A stretch of 64,000 nt of DNA from Shimia ponticola. Its GTDB lineage: Bacteria; Pseudomonadota; Alphaproteobacteria; Rhodobacterales; Rhodobacteraceae. The notes beneath the pieces were generated by a model. That model made no database searches, was not told where the DNA came from, and saw nothing but the letters and a program-made list of their open reading frames with translations. Made by a program: the position numbers and the translations under genes. The stretch covers positions 584,125-648,124 of the forward strand of contig NZ_VCDK01000006.1 in NCBI RefSeq assembly GCF_007995215.1, read 5' to 3'. Each line of letters starts with the position of its first letter. Positions within the stretch are counted from its first letter, which is position 1. Shown piece after piece: positions 15,590 to 25,157 of this stretch.

Positions 15590-16357
15590 ATGGGCGGAAA
15601 CCAGAAAATCGCGTTCGTGGCCAGCGATGCAGAGGTCGCGCAGAGCGCGCTGATCGCGTTTCAGGGGAGGTATCCATCGGTTCCCTTGGAAGAGGCCGAT
15701 GTCATCGTGGCACTGGGAGGTGATGGTTTCATGCTGGAGACGCTGCATGGGACAGAGCATCTGGATAAGCCGGTCTATGGTCTCAATCGTGGCACCGTAG
15801 GATTTCTGATGAACGAGTATGGCGAAGATGACCTTATGTTTCGCCTTGCTGCCGCAGAGGAAGAGGTCATCAATCCGCTGAAAATGCGTGCAATCACCAA
15901 GGATGAGGTCGAGGTCGAACGGTTGGCCATCAACGAAGTTTCGCTGCTGCGTCAGGGGCCGCAAGCAGCCAAGTTGCGGATCTACGTAGATAACAAGCTG
16001 CGCCTGAGAGAGTTGTCTTGTGACGGCGCGCTGGTTGCTACACCCGCTGGCTCAACGGCCTACAACTATAGTGCGCATGGGCCGATCCTGCCGATTGGGT
16101 CCGATGTTCTTGCGCTGACGGCTGTTGCCGCGTACCGGCCGCGTCGCTGGCGTGGGGCGCTTTTGCCGAAAGAGGCAACGGTCAGGATTGAGGTCATTAG
16201 CCCAGAGAAGCGTCCGGTGATGGCAGATGCTGATGGTCAGTCGGTTCGCGATGTAACGTCGGTTGAAATCACGTCAGACAGCAGTGTCGAACATCGCCTG
16301 CTCTTTGATCCTGGCCACGGATTGGAAGAGCGGCTGATTCAAGAGCAATTCGTGTGA
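15590..16357 (+). CDS. nadK: NAD kinase
   Basis: Phosphorylates NAD to NADP. The 255 residues carry GGDGFML at 43-49 with the catalytic Asp, NRGTVGFLMNEY, the conserved NE in LAINEVSLLR, and the C-terminal SCDGALVATPAGSTAYNYSA box. This is the short alphaproteobacterial form. ATG 15590 is preceded by AAGGAAG; the longer open frame upstream is antisense to glyA. The last codons overlap the GTG of the downstream VOC gene (GTGA), so the two are translationally coupled. Confidence 0.95.
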   Translation: MGGNQKIAFVASDAEVAQSALIAFQGRYPSVPLEEADVIVALGGDGFMLETLHGTEHLDKPVYGLNRGTVGFLMNEYGEDDLMFRLAAAEEEVINPLKMRAITKDEVEVERLAINEVSLLRQGPQAAKLRIYVDNKLRLRELSCDGALVATPAGSTAYNYSAHGPILPIGSDVLALTAVAAYRPRRWRGALLPKEATVRIEVISPEKRPVMADADGQSVRDVTSVEITSDSSVEHRLLFDPGHGLEERLIQEQFV

Positions 16358-16746
16358 TCCCGGGCCTGCAAGGTATCCATCACGTTGCAGTAATTTGCAG
16401 CGATTATGCACAATCCAAGGCTTTCTATACCGAAACACTTGGGCTGCAGATTATTCAGGAAACCTACCGAGACGCGCGGGATAGTTGGAAGCTGGATTTG
16501 GCACTGCCGGATGGTGGACAGATCGAGCTGTTTTCGTTCCCGGAGGCGCCGCAACGCCCATCGTACCCGGAGGCCCAGGGCCTGAGGCATCTCGCGTTTG
16601 CTGTGAACGATATCGAGAAAGCCGTATGCGACCTTACGGCGAAGGGAGTAGCTTTCGAACCCATACGTGTCGACGAACTAACAGGCCGGCGATTTATGTT
16701 TTTCGCCGACCCCGATGATTTGCCGCTGGAACTATACGAAGCCTAG
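16354..16746 (+). CDS. VOC-family metalloenzyme, GloA2/YaeR-like
   Basis: A single 130-residue vicinal-oxygen-chelate unit: two beta-alpha-beta-beta-beta modules with metal-ligand candidates in GIHHVAVICSD, QIELFSFP, LRHLAFAVND and LPLELYEA. It is closest in pattern to the E. coli YaeR/GloA2 group of lyase-like proteins whose substrate is not settled. The start is a GTG that overlaps the nadK stop, so expression is tied to NAD kinase. Detoxification of a reactive carbonyl is a guess. Confidence 0.85.
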   Translation: MIPGLQGIHHVAVICSDYAQSKAFYTETLGLQIIQETYRDARDSWKLDLALPDGGQIELFSFPEAPQRPSYPEAQGLRHLAFAVNDIEKAVCDLTAKGVAFEPIRVDELTGRRFMFFADPDDLPLELYEA

Positions 16747-16758
16747 CGGACTGCTGGC

Positions 16759-16965
16759 TTACAGAAGCTCGATGTTGACTGCGCTTTCGCGACCGTCGCG
16801 GCCAGCTTCGACTTCGTAGCTGACTTTTTGGTTGTCGTTCAGACCTTCGAGACCCGAGCGCTGTACCGCGCGGATGTGGACAAATGCGTCCTTGCCGCCC
16901 TCATCTGGTGCGATGAAGCCATAGCCTTTTTCGGTGTTGAACCATTTGACGGTGCCGGTTGGCAT
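16759..16965 (-). CDS. Cold shock protein, CspA family
   Basis: A 68-residue OB-fold RNA chaperone. RNP1 is KGYGFIAP and RNP2 is DAFVHIRA, within TGTVKWFNTEKGYGFIAPD. It binds single-stranded RNA and DNA and melts structure at low temperature or during growth changes. It converges on the VOC gene with 12 bases between stops. Its upstream region is 248 bases long and shared with csbD in divergent orientation, long enough for the structured 5' leader usual for csp genes, though I cannot show one. Confidence 0.97.
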   Translation of the reverse strand: MPTGTVKWFNTEKGYGFIAPDEGGKDAFVHIRAVQRSGLEGLNDNQKVSYEVEAGRDGRESAVNIELL

Positions 16966-17213
16966 ATCCCGTTCTCCTTAAAATGTCCGGCTGCGGTATG
17001 CGCCGGTTCCTGTAGCGTCGGTGCAGATCGAGACCGGATCGCCAGATAGGAAAACGGGGGTCGATGTAGTGCGCACGTCGTGCGACACAGGCCGTCGCAC
17101 GATAGCGCTCACAAGTAAAGTGAAGATTTCGGAACCATTCGTCAGGTCATCCCGTTGGCAATATGTGCGGCCATCGCCGCACTGAGCAGACATGGAACCG
17201 AAAGGAGGACACG

Positions 17214-17414
17214 ATGAATTGGGAACGTATCAAGGGCAACTGGAACGAGTGGACCGGCAAAGCGCGCCAGGAGTGGGGCGAATTGACGGAAGACGAACTG
17301 GAAAAAACCAAGGGCGAGCGCGATGAAGTGATCGGCCTGATCCAGCAGAAATACGGTGTGGCCAAAGACGAAGCCGAGAAGAAGGTCGATGCCTTCTTTG
17401 ACAAGGCGGCGTAA
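17214..17414 (+). CDS. CsbD-family stress protein
   Basis: A 66-residue, acidic and hydrophilic protein with the CsbD signature: MNWERIKGNWNEWTGKARQE followed by LEKTKGERDEVIGLIQQKYG and a short EAEKKVDAFFD helix. Members are small, abundant, general-stress proteins without known activity; the E. coli relative is YjbJ. AAAGGAGG lies seven bases before ATG 17214. A strong hairpin follows at 17438-17470. Confidence 0.93.
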   Translation: MNWERIKGNWNEWTGKARQEWGELTEDELEKTKGERDEVIGLIQQKYGVAKDEAEKKVDAFFDKAA

Positions 17415-17437
17415 ACGACCAGAGCCCCATAAACACT

Positions 17438-17470
17438 GCGGGCCGGAACCTATGTCAGGTTCCGGCCCGC
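17438..17470. terminator. Strong hairpin between csbD and prpE
   Basis: Fourteen perfect pairs (17438-17451 with 17457-17470, core GGGCCGGAACCT) around a five-base loop, located between two converging genes. T-runs on either side are poor, but length and position suggest a terminator serving both. Confidence 0.75.
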
Positions 17471-17499
17471 GTGCGTTTGTGAAAGGGCGCAGGCCATGA

Positions 17500-19389
17500 C
17501 TAGGATTTGGCGTAACCCATTCCCTGCAATGCCTCTTTGATCTCATCAAGGATTGCTGGATCGTCAATGGTTGCTGGCATTTTGAAGGGTTCGCCATCGG
17601 CGATTTTGACCATCGTGCCACGCAGGATTTTGCCCGAGCGGGTTTTCGGCAGACGCTGCACAACGCAGGCCAGCTTGAAGGCCGCAACAGGTCCGATTTC
17701 CGAGCGAACCTTGGCGACGACTTCTTTCACGATCTCTGCGTCATCCCTGTCTGTCCCAGCGTTCAGGCACAAAAAGCCCATCGGTAGCTGGCCTTTCAGG
17801 GTATCAGTCACGCCGATCACTGCGCACTCGGCAACGTCCGGGTGCCCTGCAAGGACCTCTTCCATAGCGCCGGTCGACAGGCGGTGGCCCGCGACGTTGA
17901 TGACGTCATCGGTGCGCGCCATGATGTAGAGGTAACCGTCTTCGTCGATCATTCCGGCATCGCCGGTTTCGTAATAACCTTCGAACGTGTTCAGATAGCT
18001 TTTCTTGAAGCGTTCCTCGGCATTCCAGAGCGTCGGTAGTGTACCAGGCGGCAAAGGCAGTTTGACGGCGATGGCACCCAGCGTGTTGGGACCGAGTTGT
18101 TCGCCTTCATCATTCAAAATCTGCACGTCATAGCCGGGCATCGCCACCGTCGGTGAGCCAAGCTTGATCGGCAGTTGCTCAATGCCAGTTGGGTTTGCCG
18201 CGATGGCGTAGCCGGTTTCAGTTTGCCACCAGTGGTCGATCACCGGCACTTTCAGGTGCCGTTCAGCCCATTGGATCGTGTCGGGGTCTGCGCGCTCACC
18301 TGCAAGGAACAGGCTTTCCAATGACGAAATGTCGTAGTCGCCGATCAGCTTGGCCTCTGGGTCATCCCGCTTGATCGCGCGGAAGGCGGTTGGGGCGGTA
18401 AAAAGGCATTTGACGTTGTGATCCTGAATGACGCGCCAGAATGTGCCTGCATCAGGCGTGCCGACGGGTTTACCTTCGAACACGATCGTCGTGTTGCCGT
18501 GGATGAGCGGCGCATAGCAGATATAGCTATGGCCCACGACCCAACCGACGTCTGAAGCGGCCCAGAAAACGTCGCCGGGGTCGATGTTGTAGATGTTCTT
18601 CATCGTCCAATTCAGAGCAACGAGGTGGCCGGCAGTGTGCCGCACGACGCCTTTGGGCTGACCGGTCGTACCCGAGGTATAGAGGATATAGGCTGGGTGG
18701 TTGCCTTCGACCGGGACGCAATCAACCGGGGCGATGCCTTCCTGCATGCGGTGCCAGTCCAGATCGCGTTCGCCCAATTCACAGGGACCTTCTTCGCGCT
18801 GAAGGATGACGCAAAAGTCAGGCTTGTGTTCGGCTAGCTCAATGGCCCCATCAAGCAGTGGTTTGTATGCAACCACGCGGCCGGGTTCGCAGCCGCAGGA
18901 TGCAGCAAGGATCGCCTTGGGCGTCGCGTCGTCGATGCGCACGGCAAGCTCGTTTGCGGCAAACCCGCCGAAGACGACCGAGTGGATCGCACCAATGCGG
19001 GAGCAGGCCAGCATGGCGACCAATGCCTCGGGTACCATCGGCATGTAGATGATGACCCGGTCGCCTTTGGTAATCCCGTTCGCTGCAAGCGCACCTGCAA
19101 GCCGCGACACCTGATCCTTCAATTCCGCGTAAGATGTCTTGCCGGCTTTGCCGGTGATCGGGCTGTCATAGATGATGGCGGTCTGGTCACCGCGCCCGGC
19201 CTCTACATGTCGGTCGACGGCGTTCCAGCAGGTATTGACCTTGGCATCGGTGAACCACTGATAAAGTGGCGCGTTGCTGTCATCCAACGCGCGGGACGGG
19301 GCCTGATCCCAATCAATCGCCTCAGACGCCTGCATCCAGAATGCCTCTGGGTCAGCTTGCCACGCGTGATACACGTCTTTGTAGGTCAT
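17500..19389 (-). CDS. prpE: Propionyl-CoA synthetase
   Basis: AMP-forming ligase that activates propionate to propionyl-CoA. 629 residues with YILYTSGTTGQPKGVVRH (P-loop), WWQTETGYAI, the hinge YETGDAGMIDEDGYLYIMAR and the acetylation-site lysine in LPKTRSGKILRGTM. The N-terminal MTYKDVYHAWQADPEAFWMQ is the PrpE/acetyl-CoA synthetase cap. ATG 19389 has GGGAGGAC upstream. TTTGCA-type boxes at 19495-19564 suggest control by a short-chain fatty acyl-CoA regulator (ScfR/PccR family), consistent with a propionate role. Confidence 0.93.
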   Translation of the reverse strand: MTYKDVYHAWQADPEAFWMQASEAIDWDQAPSRALDDSNAPLYQWFTDAKVNTCWNAVDRHVEAGRGDQTAIIYDSPITGKAGKTSYAELKDQVSRLAGALAANGITKGDRVIIYMPMVPEALVAMLACSRIGAIHSVVFGGFAANELAVRIDDATPKAILAASCGCEPGRVVAYKPLLDGAIELAEHKPDFCVILQREEGPCELGERDLDWHRMQEGIAPVDCVPVEGNHPAYILYTSGTTGQPKGVVRHTAGHLVALNWTMKNIYNIDPGDVFWAASDVGWVVGHSYICYAPLIHGNTTIVFEGKPVGTPDAGTFWRVIQDHNVKCLFTAPTAFRAIKRDDPEAKLIGDYDISSLESLFLAGERADPDTIQWAERHLKVPVIDHWWQTETGYAIAANPTGIEQLPIKLGSPTVAMPGYDVQILNDEGEQLGPNTLGAIAVKLPLPPGTLPTLWNAEERFKKSYLNTFEGYYETGDAGMIDEDGYLYIMARTDDVINVAGHRLSTGAMEEVLAGHPDVAECAVIGVTDTLKGQLPMGFLCLNAGTDRDDAEIVKEVVAKVRSEIGPVAAFKLACVVQRLPKTRSGKILRGTMVKIADGEPFKMPATIDDPAILDEIKEALQGMGYAKS

Positions 19390-19494
19390 CAGTCGTCCTC
19401 CCGTCTTCCGACAAAAGGCATAGGGGGTGCGCAATAGGGCGATCAAGCGTGGATGCGCCCTTGTTCGCGCCAACAGGGAAATATGTCGCGGACC

Positions 19495-19564
19495 TTTGCA
19501 GCGATTTGCAGCTGAATTTTGCAAAGAAGCGCCTGTAGGTGCAGGCGCTTTGCAGAGTTTGCAA
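19495..19564 (-). promoter_or_regulatory. Array of TTTGCA boxes upstream of prpE, ScfR/PccR-type
   Basis: TTTGCA occurs at 19495, 19505, 19518 (as TTTGCAAAG), 19549 and 19558. Boxes of the form TTTGCAAA in pairs are the reported binding sites of ScfR regulators such as PccR in Rhodobacter. Spacings here (10, 13 and 9 bases) depart from the reported arrangement. The boxes lie 105-175 bases before the prpE start and overlap the maeB terminator. Confidence 0.6.
19528..19551 (-). terminator. Terminator after maeB
   Basis: On the minus strand AAGCGCCTG pairs with CAGGCGCTT over a six-base loop and is followed by CTTTGC. It lies between the maeB stop and the inner TTTGCA boxes. Confidence 0.65.
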
Positions 19565-19565
19565 T

Positions 19566-21845
19566 CTAGCCGTAATGCGCCACCGGTGTGCCCGCCAGCG
19601 CAGTCATGTTGAGCAGACCGCGTGCGGTGATCGACGGAGTCACGATGTGTGCGCGGTTGCCCATGCCCATGAGGATCGGTCCAACCTCAAGACCGCCTGC
19701 CTTCATCTTGAGGATATTGCGGACGCCGGATGCAGCATCAGAGTTTCCAAAGACCAGCACGTTGGCCTGACCTGTCAGGCGCGAGTCCGGGAAAATGCGC
19801 GCACGCAGTTCCGGGTTGAGCGCGGTTTCGACATGCATTTCGCCTTCATAGACGAAGTCGCGGTCTTCGCTATCCAGCAGGTCCAGCGCTGCGCGCATCG
19901 TGCGCCCGGTACCGCAATCCTGATCGCCGAATTGCGAGCGGCTCATCAAGGCAATGTTCGGGGTGATCCCGAAGCGCCTGACGTGGCGAGCGCAGCCAAT
20001 GACCGTTTCGCAAATCTGCTCTGGCGTCGGCTGATCGTGAACATGCGTGTCGGCGAGGTAGAGCGGCCCATCCTCTAGGATCATCATTGATAGCGCACCG
20101 ACAGGGTGCAATTGATCCGTCCCGACCTGTCCGGTGCCAAGGCATTCCGTTAAGTATTTCAGGTGCCAGTGATACTGACCGAAGGTGCCGCAGATCAGGC
20201 TGTCGGCCTCTTCGCGGTGGACCATGACCGCGCCGATGGCTGTGGTGTTTGTCCGCATAATCGCGCGGGCGATGTCGGGCGTCACGCCACGGCGTGCCAT
20301 CATCGAATGATAGGTACCCCAGTAGTCGCGGTAACGCGGGTCATTATTTGGGTCGACGACCTGAAAGTCGCCAGGCCGAATTTTGAGACCAGCGCGCTCA
20401 CAGCGTTGGGCAATCACGTCGGGACGGCCGATCAGGATCGGTTGTTCGGTCAAATCCTCCATCGTCGCCTGAGCGCAGCGCAGCACACGCTCGTCTTCGC
20501 CCTCGGCAAATACGATCCGGCGCGATGATGTTGCAGCGGCTTCGAAGACCGGGCGCATGATCAGGGCCGATTTGAAGACCGAGCCGTCGAGGTCGGCCTT
20601 GTAGGCCTCAAGATCCGCGATGGGTTTCGTGGCTACACCGCTCTCCATAGCGGCACGGGCCACGGCGGTGGCCACAACCCCCATGAGGCGCGGGTCGAAT
20701 GGTTTAGGGATCAGGTAATCAGCCCCGAATGTCAGCTTTTCACCAGAGTAAGCGGCGGCTGCCTCGGCAGATGTTGTTTCGCGGGCCAGTGCTGCGATGC
20801 CTTCGATACAGCCCAGCTTCATCGCGTCGTTGATTTCGGTCGCGCCCACATCCAACGCGCCTCGGAAGATGAACGGGAAGCAAAGGACGTTGTTGACCTG
20901 ATTGGGGAAGTCGCTGCGGCCAGTCGCAATGATGGCCTGTGGCGCAACTTCGCGGGCGGCTTCTGGAAGGATTTCGGGTGTGGGATTGGCAAGCGCGAAA
21001 ATGATGGGACGGTCGGCCATTTTGGCGACCATGTCAGGCTTCAGCACGTTCGGGCCCGAGAGGCCAAGGAACAGGTCCGCGCCTTCGATGACGTCGTCCA
21101 GGGTCGCGGGCGTTTTGCCTTGGGCGTATTCCGCCTTCTGCGGGGTCATGTCGTTTTCTCGGCCTTCATAAACAAGGCCTTCGATATCGCAGAGCCAGAC
21201 ATTTTCGCGTTTGACGCCCAGTTTCAGCAACATGTTGAGGCATGCGATCCCGGCTGCCCCGCCGCCGGTCGAGACGATCTTGATATCCTCAAACGCTTTG
21301 CCCGCAACGCGCAGCGCATTTGTTGCCGCCGCGCCGACGACGATGGCGGTGCCATGTTGGTCGTCGTGGAAGACAGGGATGTTCATCCGCTCATTGCAGA
21401 GTTTTTCCACAATGAAACAGTCGGGGGCCTTGATGTCTTCGAGGTTGATGGCCCCAAAGGTGGGCTCTAGCGCGCAAACGATATCCGCAATCTTTTCCGG
21501 ATCGGACTCATTTAGTTCAATGTCAAAACAATCGATATTGGCGAATTTCTTGAATAGGACCGCCTTACCTTCCATCACGGGCTTGGATGCCAGCGCGCCG
21601 ATATTTCCAAGGCCCAGAACAGCTGATCCATTGGTCACAACCGCTACTAGGTTACCACGTGCTGTGTAGTCTGATGCGCGGGCCGGATCGGTGTGGATGG
21701 CGCTAGAAGCTTCTGCAACGCCGGGCGAATAGGCAAGAGCCAGGTCGCGCCCGTTGGCCAATGGCTTGGTTGCGCGGATTTCGAGTTTGCCGGGCTTTGG
21801 CTCTTGATGATAGCGCAGAGCCGGGCTGTCAAAGTCGCTGGCCAT
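19566..21845 (-). CDS. maeB: NADP-dependent malic enzyme with phosphotransacetylase-like C-domain
   Basis: Decarboxylates malate to pyruvate with NADP. 759 residues: an N-terminal malic domain ([16 protein letters not shown], then [20 protein letters not shown]), an NAD-binding domain ([20 protein letters not shown]) and, from about 430, a phosphate-acetyltransferase-like domain ([14 protein letters not shown], then [13 protein letters not shown]) that is regulatory rather than catalytic in known MaeB proteins. ATG 21845 has GGGGAG before it; the TTG at 21860 would consume that site. It lies next to prpE, fitting a link between propionate-derived C4 acids and pyruvate. Confidence 0.95.
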   Translation of the reverse strand: MASDFDSPALRYHQEPKPGKLEIRATKPLANGRDLALAYSPGVAEASSAIHTDPARASDYTARGNLVAVVTNGSAVLGLGNIGALASKPVMEGKAVLFKKFANIDCFDIELNESDPEKIADIVCALEPTFGAINLEDIKAPDCFIVEKLCNERMNIPVFHDDQHGTAIVVGAAATNALRVAGKAFEDIKIVSTGGGAAGIACLNMLLKLGVKRENVWLCDIEGLVYEGRENDMTPQKAEYAQGKTPATLDDVIEGADLFLGLSGPNVLKPDMVAKMADRPIIFALANPTPEILPEAAREVAPQAIIATGRSDFPNQVNNVLCFPFIFRGALDVGATEINDAMKLGCIEGIAALARETTSAEAAAAYSGEKLTFGADYLIPKPFDPRLMGVVATAVARAAMESGVATKPIADLEAYKADLDGSVFKSALIMRPVFEAAATSSRRIVFAEGEDERVLRCAQATMEDLTEQPILIGRPDVIAQRCERAGLKIRPGDFQVVDPNNDPRYRDYWGTYHSMMARRGVTPDIARAIMRTNTTAIGAVMVHREEADSLICGTFGQYHWHLKYLTECLGTGQVGTDQLHPVGALSMMILEDGPLYLADTHVHDQPTPEQICETVIGCARHVRRFGITPNIALMSRSQFGDQDCGTGRTMRAALDLLDSEDRDFVYEGEMHVETALNPELRARIFPDSRLTGQANVLVFGNSDAASGVRNILKMKAGGLEVGPILMGMGNRAHIVTPSITARGLLNMTALAGTPVAHYG

Positions 21846-21995
21846 GGCTGTTCTCCCCAATATTGTTTAACGTTGAACTATTTTGTTTCGGACCCAAAGT
21901 CCACGATGGTTGCGCAAACGATGGCACGGCTGATGTCACGCCACCCTTGATCCCCATTTCGAACCGCCGCAAAACCGGTCGCAAGAGGAGATGCA

Positions 21996-23084
21996 ATGCA
22001 GAATATCCGCGCCGAAGTGTTACTGCCAACGCAAGAGCTGCGGGATGATATCCCGTTCTTCACCAAGACGCTTGGCATGCGCATGGATGAGATTTTTCCT
22101 GCGGACGATCCCAGCGAAGCTGTGTTTTCAGGTCATGGCTTGAGGGTGCGCGTGCGTAAGGGAGCTGAGGTTGCGCCGGGTGTCCTTCGCATTCTTGCCG
22201 ACGACCCGATTCTGATTGCCGATGGCGCAACCGAACTCACCGCGCCGAACGGGACGCGCGTTGAAATCGCTCCCTTGGCTCCACCGGTGGTTATGCCAGA
22301 AACCGAACATGCGTTTGTCGTACGGCGTCTTGCGGATCAGGCCCCATGGGTCGTGGGGCGCGCGGGCATGCAGTATCGCGACCTCATCCCATCGCGGCTT
22401 GGCGGGTCCATCATTGCAAGCCACATCCGCATTCCGGACGCGGGACCTGTGCCGGACATGGTGCATTACCACAGCGTCGGATTTCAGTTGATCTTTTGCT
22501 ACAAAGGTTGGGTTGATCTTGTGTACGAGGATCAAGGTGAGCCGTTCCGCTTGCACGCCGGAAACTGCGTAATCCAACCGCCCGAAATTCGGCACCGTGT
22601 GCTGTTTGCGAGCGATGGACTGGAAGTGATCGAGATTGGCGTTCCGGCTGAGCACATCACGACCATTGATCATGACATGGAATTACCGACGCCCACGTTT
22701 CAGCCGGATCGTGAATTTAACGGCCAGCGCTTTGTCCATCATCGCGCGGACGAGGCCGAGTGGGAGCCGTTCCGGCTGCCCGGCTATATCAGCCGCGATA
22801 CGACAATCTACGCGAACACCAAAGGTGTGGCAGGGGTGCATGTCATCAAGCCCGGGCAGGGCGCGCCAGAGTGGACGCGCCATGACGGTGACATCTTGTT
22901 CAGTTTCGTGATGGCGGGGGAGATGACCTTGCAGGGACAGGGCCAAGAGGCGCAACGGCTGTCCGCCGGAGATGCTTTTGTCGTGCCACCGGGGCTGCCG
23001 ACATTGTACGACAGCCCCAGCGCTGATCTCGAGTTGCTTGAAGTGGCTTTGCCGGGCGCGTTCACCACTGAGGTGGGGTCTTAG
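21996..23084 (+). CDS. VOC-like domain fused to two cupin domains
   Basis: A 362-residue protein. Residues 1-95 look like a single glyoxalase-like (VOC) half (LRDDIPFFTKTLGMRMDEIF, then HGLRVRVRKGAEVAPG). Residues 110-225 form a cupin with a likely metal site in PDMVHYHSVGFQLIFCYKG and PPEIRHRVLF. Residues 240-355 form a second cupin (RHDGDILFSFVMAGEMTLQG, then LSAGDAFVVPPGLPTLYDS) that keeps only part of the ligand set. The first cupin is probably the active one. GAGGAG precedes ATG 21996. Substrate unknown; the neighbours do not define a pathway. Confidence 0.75.
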   Translation: MQNIRAEVLLPTQELRDDIPFFTKTLGMRMDEIFPADDPSEAVFSGHGLRVRVRKGAEVAPGVLRILADDPILIADGATELTAPNGTRVEIAPLAPPVVMPETEHAFVVRRLADQAPWVVGRAGMQYRDLIPSRLGGSIIASHIRIPDAGPVPDMVHYHSVGFQLIFCYKGWVDLVYEDQGEPFRLHAGNCVIQPPEIRHRVLFASDGLEVIEIGVPAEHITTIDHDMELPTPTFQPDREFNGQRFVHHRADEAEWEPFRLPGYISRDTTIYANTKGVAGVHVIKPGQGAPEWTRHDGDILFSFVMAGEMTLQGQGQEAQRLSAGDAFVVPPGLPTLYDSPSADLELLEVALPGAFTTEVGS

Positions 23085-23335
23085 AGAAGCGGCTTGCCCG
23101 CTTGCCCGTCACCATCAACATCGGTGCCTGTCTTGCGCTCAAGCTCTTGGATTTTGGCTTCGGCCTCGGCCTCGCTGATGCCGTCGAGAAAGGGCTCATC
23201 GGCTTTTTTGCACAGCGCTCTGAGATGGTCGGCCTGCAGGCTTGTCATCGGTTTGGTGTCGCTCGCGTTCGAGCCACCTGCAGTGGTCATGCCAATCCTG
23301 TCGATGGCAGCGGCGGCGCGGATATTGCTAGTCAT
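23081..23335 (-). CDS. DUF3072-like small protein
   Basis: 84 residues. The central part PMTSLQADHLRALCKKADEP followed by ISEAEAEAKIQELERKTG matches the DUF3072 pattern, a short helical motif of unknown role. The N-terminus is low-complexity (AAAAIDRIGMTTAGGSNASD) and the end has a DVDGDGQAG segment reminiscent of an EF-hand loop but too short to be one. AAAGGAG lies before ATG 23335. Its last four bases overlap the end of the converging cupin gene. Confidence 0.75.
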   Translation of the reverse strand: MTSNIRAAAAIDRIGMTTAGGSNASDTKPMTSLQADHLRALCKKADEPFLDGISEAEAEAKIQELERKTGTDVDGDGQAGKPLL

Positions 23336-23448
23336 GTCGGCTCCTTTCGTTTGCCTGTTGGGTAGAAAACGTCCCGAGGGTGACGAAGGTTCCCGCTTGA
23401 TCATCCGGGCGCGTATCCGCACGATGGTGCGGACGGAAAGGACCATTG

Positions 23449-23853
23449 ATGACATCGACCGACCTGATGGAAGCCGCACGCACGGTGCGCGAAAATGCCC
23501 ATGCGCCCTATTCGAATTTCAAGGTCGGAGCCGCGATCCGCGGGAAATCGGGAAAGGTCTATGTCGGGTGCAACGTGGAAAACGTGGCTTATCCGCAAGG
23601 CACCTGCGCCGAAGCTGGGGCAATTGCGGCCATGGTGGCAGCAGGAGAGACCGAGATTGCCGAAATTGCCGTGATTGCGGGCAGCCCCGAGCCTGTGTCG
23701 TGCTGTGGCGGATGTCGCCAAAAGATCGCTGAATTCGCGGCAGGCGATGTTGTTGTGTCGATGGGCACAACCGGAGGCAATACGATGACAGCCACGGTTG
23801 CCGAACTGCTGCCGGGGGCGTTTGACCAAAGCTATATGGGTGGGTCCAAGTGA
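23449..23853 (+). CDS. cdd: Cytidine deaminase
   Basis: Converts cytidine and deoxycytidine to uridine and deoxyuridine. 134 residues, the short tetrameric form. The zinc site is formed by GTCAEAGAI (Cys and catalytic Glu) and SCCGGCRQK (two further Cys); YSNFKVGAAI near the start is the substrate loop. The usual Pro before the second cysteine motif is Cys here. ATG 23449 was chosen over the adjacent TTG; AAAGGA lies upstream. It opens the nucleoside operon and overlaps deoA by four bases (GTGA). Confidence 0.95.
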   Translation: MTSTDLMEAARTVRENAHAPYSNFKVGAAIRGKSGKVYVGCNVENVAYPQGTCAEAGAIAAMVAAGETEIAEIAVIAGSPEPVSCCGGCRQKIAEFAAGDVVVSMGTTGGNTMTATVAELLPGAFDQSYMGGSK

Positions 23854-25157
23854 CTGTAGACGCCCGTCAGTTGCTGGACGGTTTGCGCCAGGGCCGCAGG
23901 CCCGATGCGGCGTCGCTTGAGGCCTTTGTCATGGGGTTGGCCAGCGGTGCTGTTTCTGACGCGCAAGCTGGTGCCTTTGCCATGGCGGTCTGTCAGCACG
24001 GGCTGGGGGATGATGGCCGGGTCGTCTTGACCCGCGCGATGCGTGACAGTGGCGCGTTGCTCAATTGGGATTTGCCAGCGCCTGTTGTGGACAAACACTC
24101 GACCGGCGGCGTTGGCGACGCGGTGTCATTGGTTTTGGCCCCGTTGTTGGCGGCCTGCGGCGTATACGTCCCGATGATCTCTGGCCGGGGTCTTGGGCAT
24201 ACGGGTGGTACCTTGGATAAGCTGGAAGCGATCCCGGGTCTCACAACTCAGGTCGACGAGGTGGCGCTCAAACACATCGTGCGGTCTTGTGGAGCGGCCA
24301 TCGTAGGTGCGACTGCTGAACTCGCGCCTGCAGATAAGCGGCTTTACAAGGTGCGCGATGTGACCGGGACGATTGCGTCGATGGACCTCATCACCGCGTC
24401 GATCCTGTCCAAGAAACTCGCAGAAGGTCTGGGGGCGCTGGTGCTGGACGTGAAAGTCGGGTCTGGCGCGTTCATGAAAACCGAAGCCGAGGCACGAGAG
24501 CTTGCAACCTCGCTTGTTGAAACCGCAAAGGGCGCGGGGTGCCCGACGACGGCGTTGGTCACCGATATGTCCCAGCCTCTTTTGCCTGCTCTTGGCAATG
24601 CGCTTGAGGTGGCAGAGGTGCTAGCAATCCTGCGCGGGGATGCAGCAGGTCCGCTGGTCGAGGTTGCAATTGCGTTGGGGGCAGAGGTCTTGCAATCGGC
24701 GGGTGTCGCCGCTTCCGAGACCGAGGCAAATGTCGCGCTGACCCATGCTTTGCGGTCAGGGCAGGCGGCAGAGCGGTTTGCCCGGATGGTGGCGGCACAA
24801 GGCGGGCCTATGGATTTGATTGACCGGCCTGAGCAGTTGCCCGTCGCCCCAGTGGTTTATGCCGTGACCGCGCAGGCGGATGGATTTGTCACCGCAATGA
24901 ACGGAGAGGCCTTGGGTCATGCGGTCGTTTCACTTGGTGGCGGCCGCAAGGTCGAGACCGATGTGATTGATCCAGCCGTCGGGCTGAGTGATGTCCTGCC
25001 TCTGGGCGCACCTGTGCAAAAAGGAGCGCCGCTTGCCCTCGTTCATGCTGCCGATCAAAACAGCGCCGAGGCGGCCGCGCATGCCGTTTCACAGGCCATC
25101 ACGGTGACGGGTGCGCGCCCGGGGCTTCCCGATCTTGTGCGCCAGAGGATCAGCTGA
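23850..25157 (+). CDS. deoA: Thymidine phosphorylase
   Basis: Cleaves thymidine and deoxyuridine with phosphate to give base and deoxyribose 1-phosphate. 435 residues with the family signature [20 protein letters not shown] and the phosphate loop [13 protein letters not shown]. The all-alpha N-terminal domain and the C-terminal barrel-sandwich domain ([20 protein letters not shown]) are present. The start is GTG, overlapping cdd, and the stop shares one base with the deoB ATG. Its product is used by DeoB. Confidence 0.96.
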   Translation: MTVDARQLLDGLRQGRRPDAASLEAFVMGLASGAVSDAQAGAFAMAVCQHGLGDDGRVVLTRAMRDSGALLNWDLPAPVVDKHSTGGVGDAVSLVLAPLLAACGVYVPMISGRGLGHTGGTLDKLEAIPGLTTQVDEVALKHIVRSCGAAIVGATAELAPADKRLYKVRDVTGTIASMDLITASILSKKLAEGLGALVLDVKVGSGAFMKTEAEARELATSLVETAKGAGCPTTALVTDMSQPLLPALGNALEVAEVLAILRGDAAGPLVEVAIALGAEVLQSAGVAASETEANVALTHALRSGQAAERFARMVAAQGGPMDLIDRPEQLPVAPVVYAVTAQADGFVTAMNGEALGHAVVSLGGGRKVETDVIDPAVGLSDVLPLGAPVQKGAPLALVHAADQNSAEAAAHAVSQAITVTGARPGLPDLVRQRIS

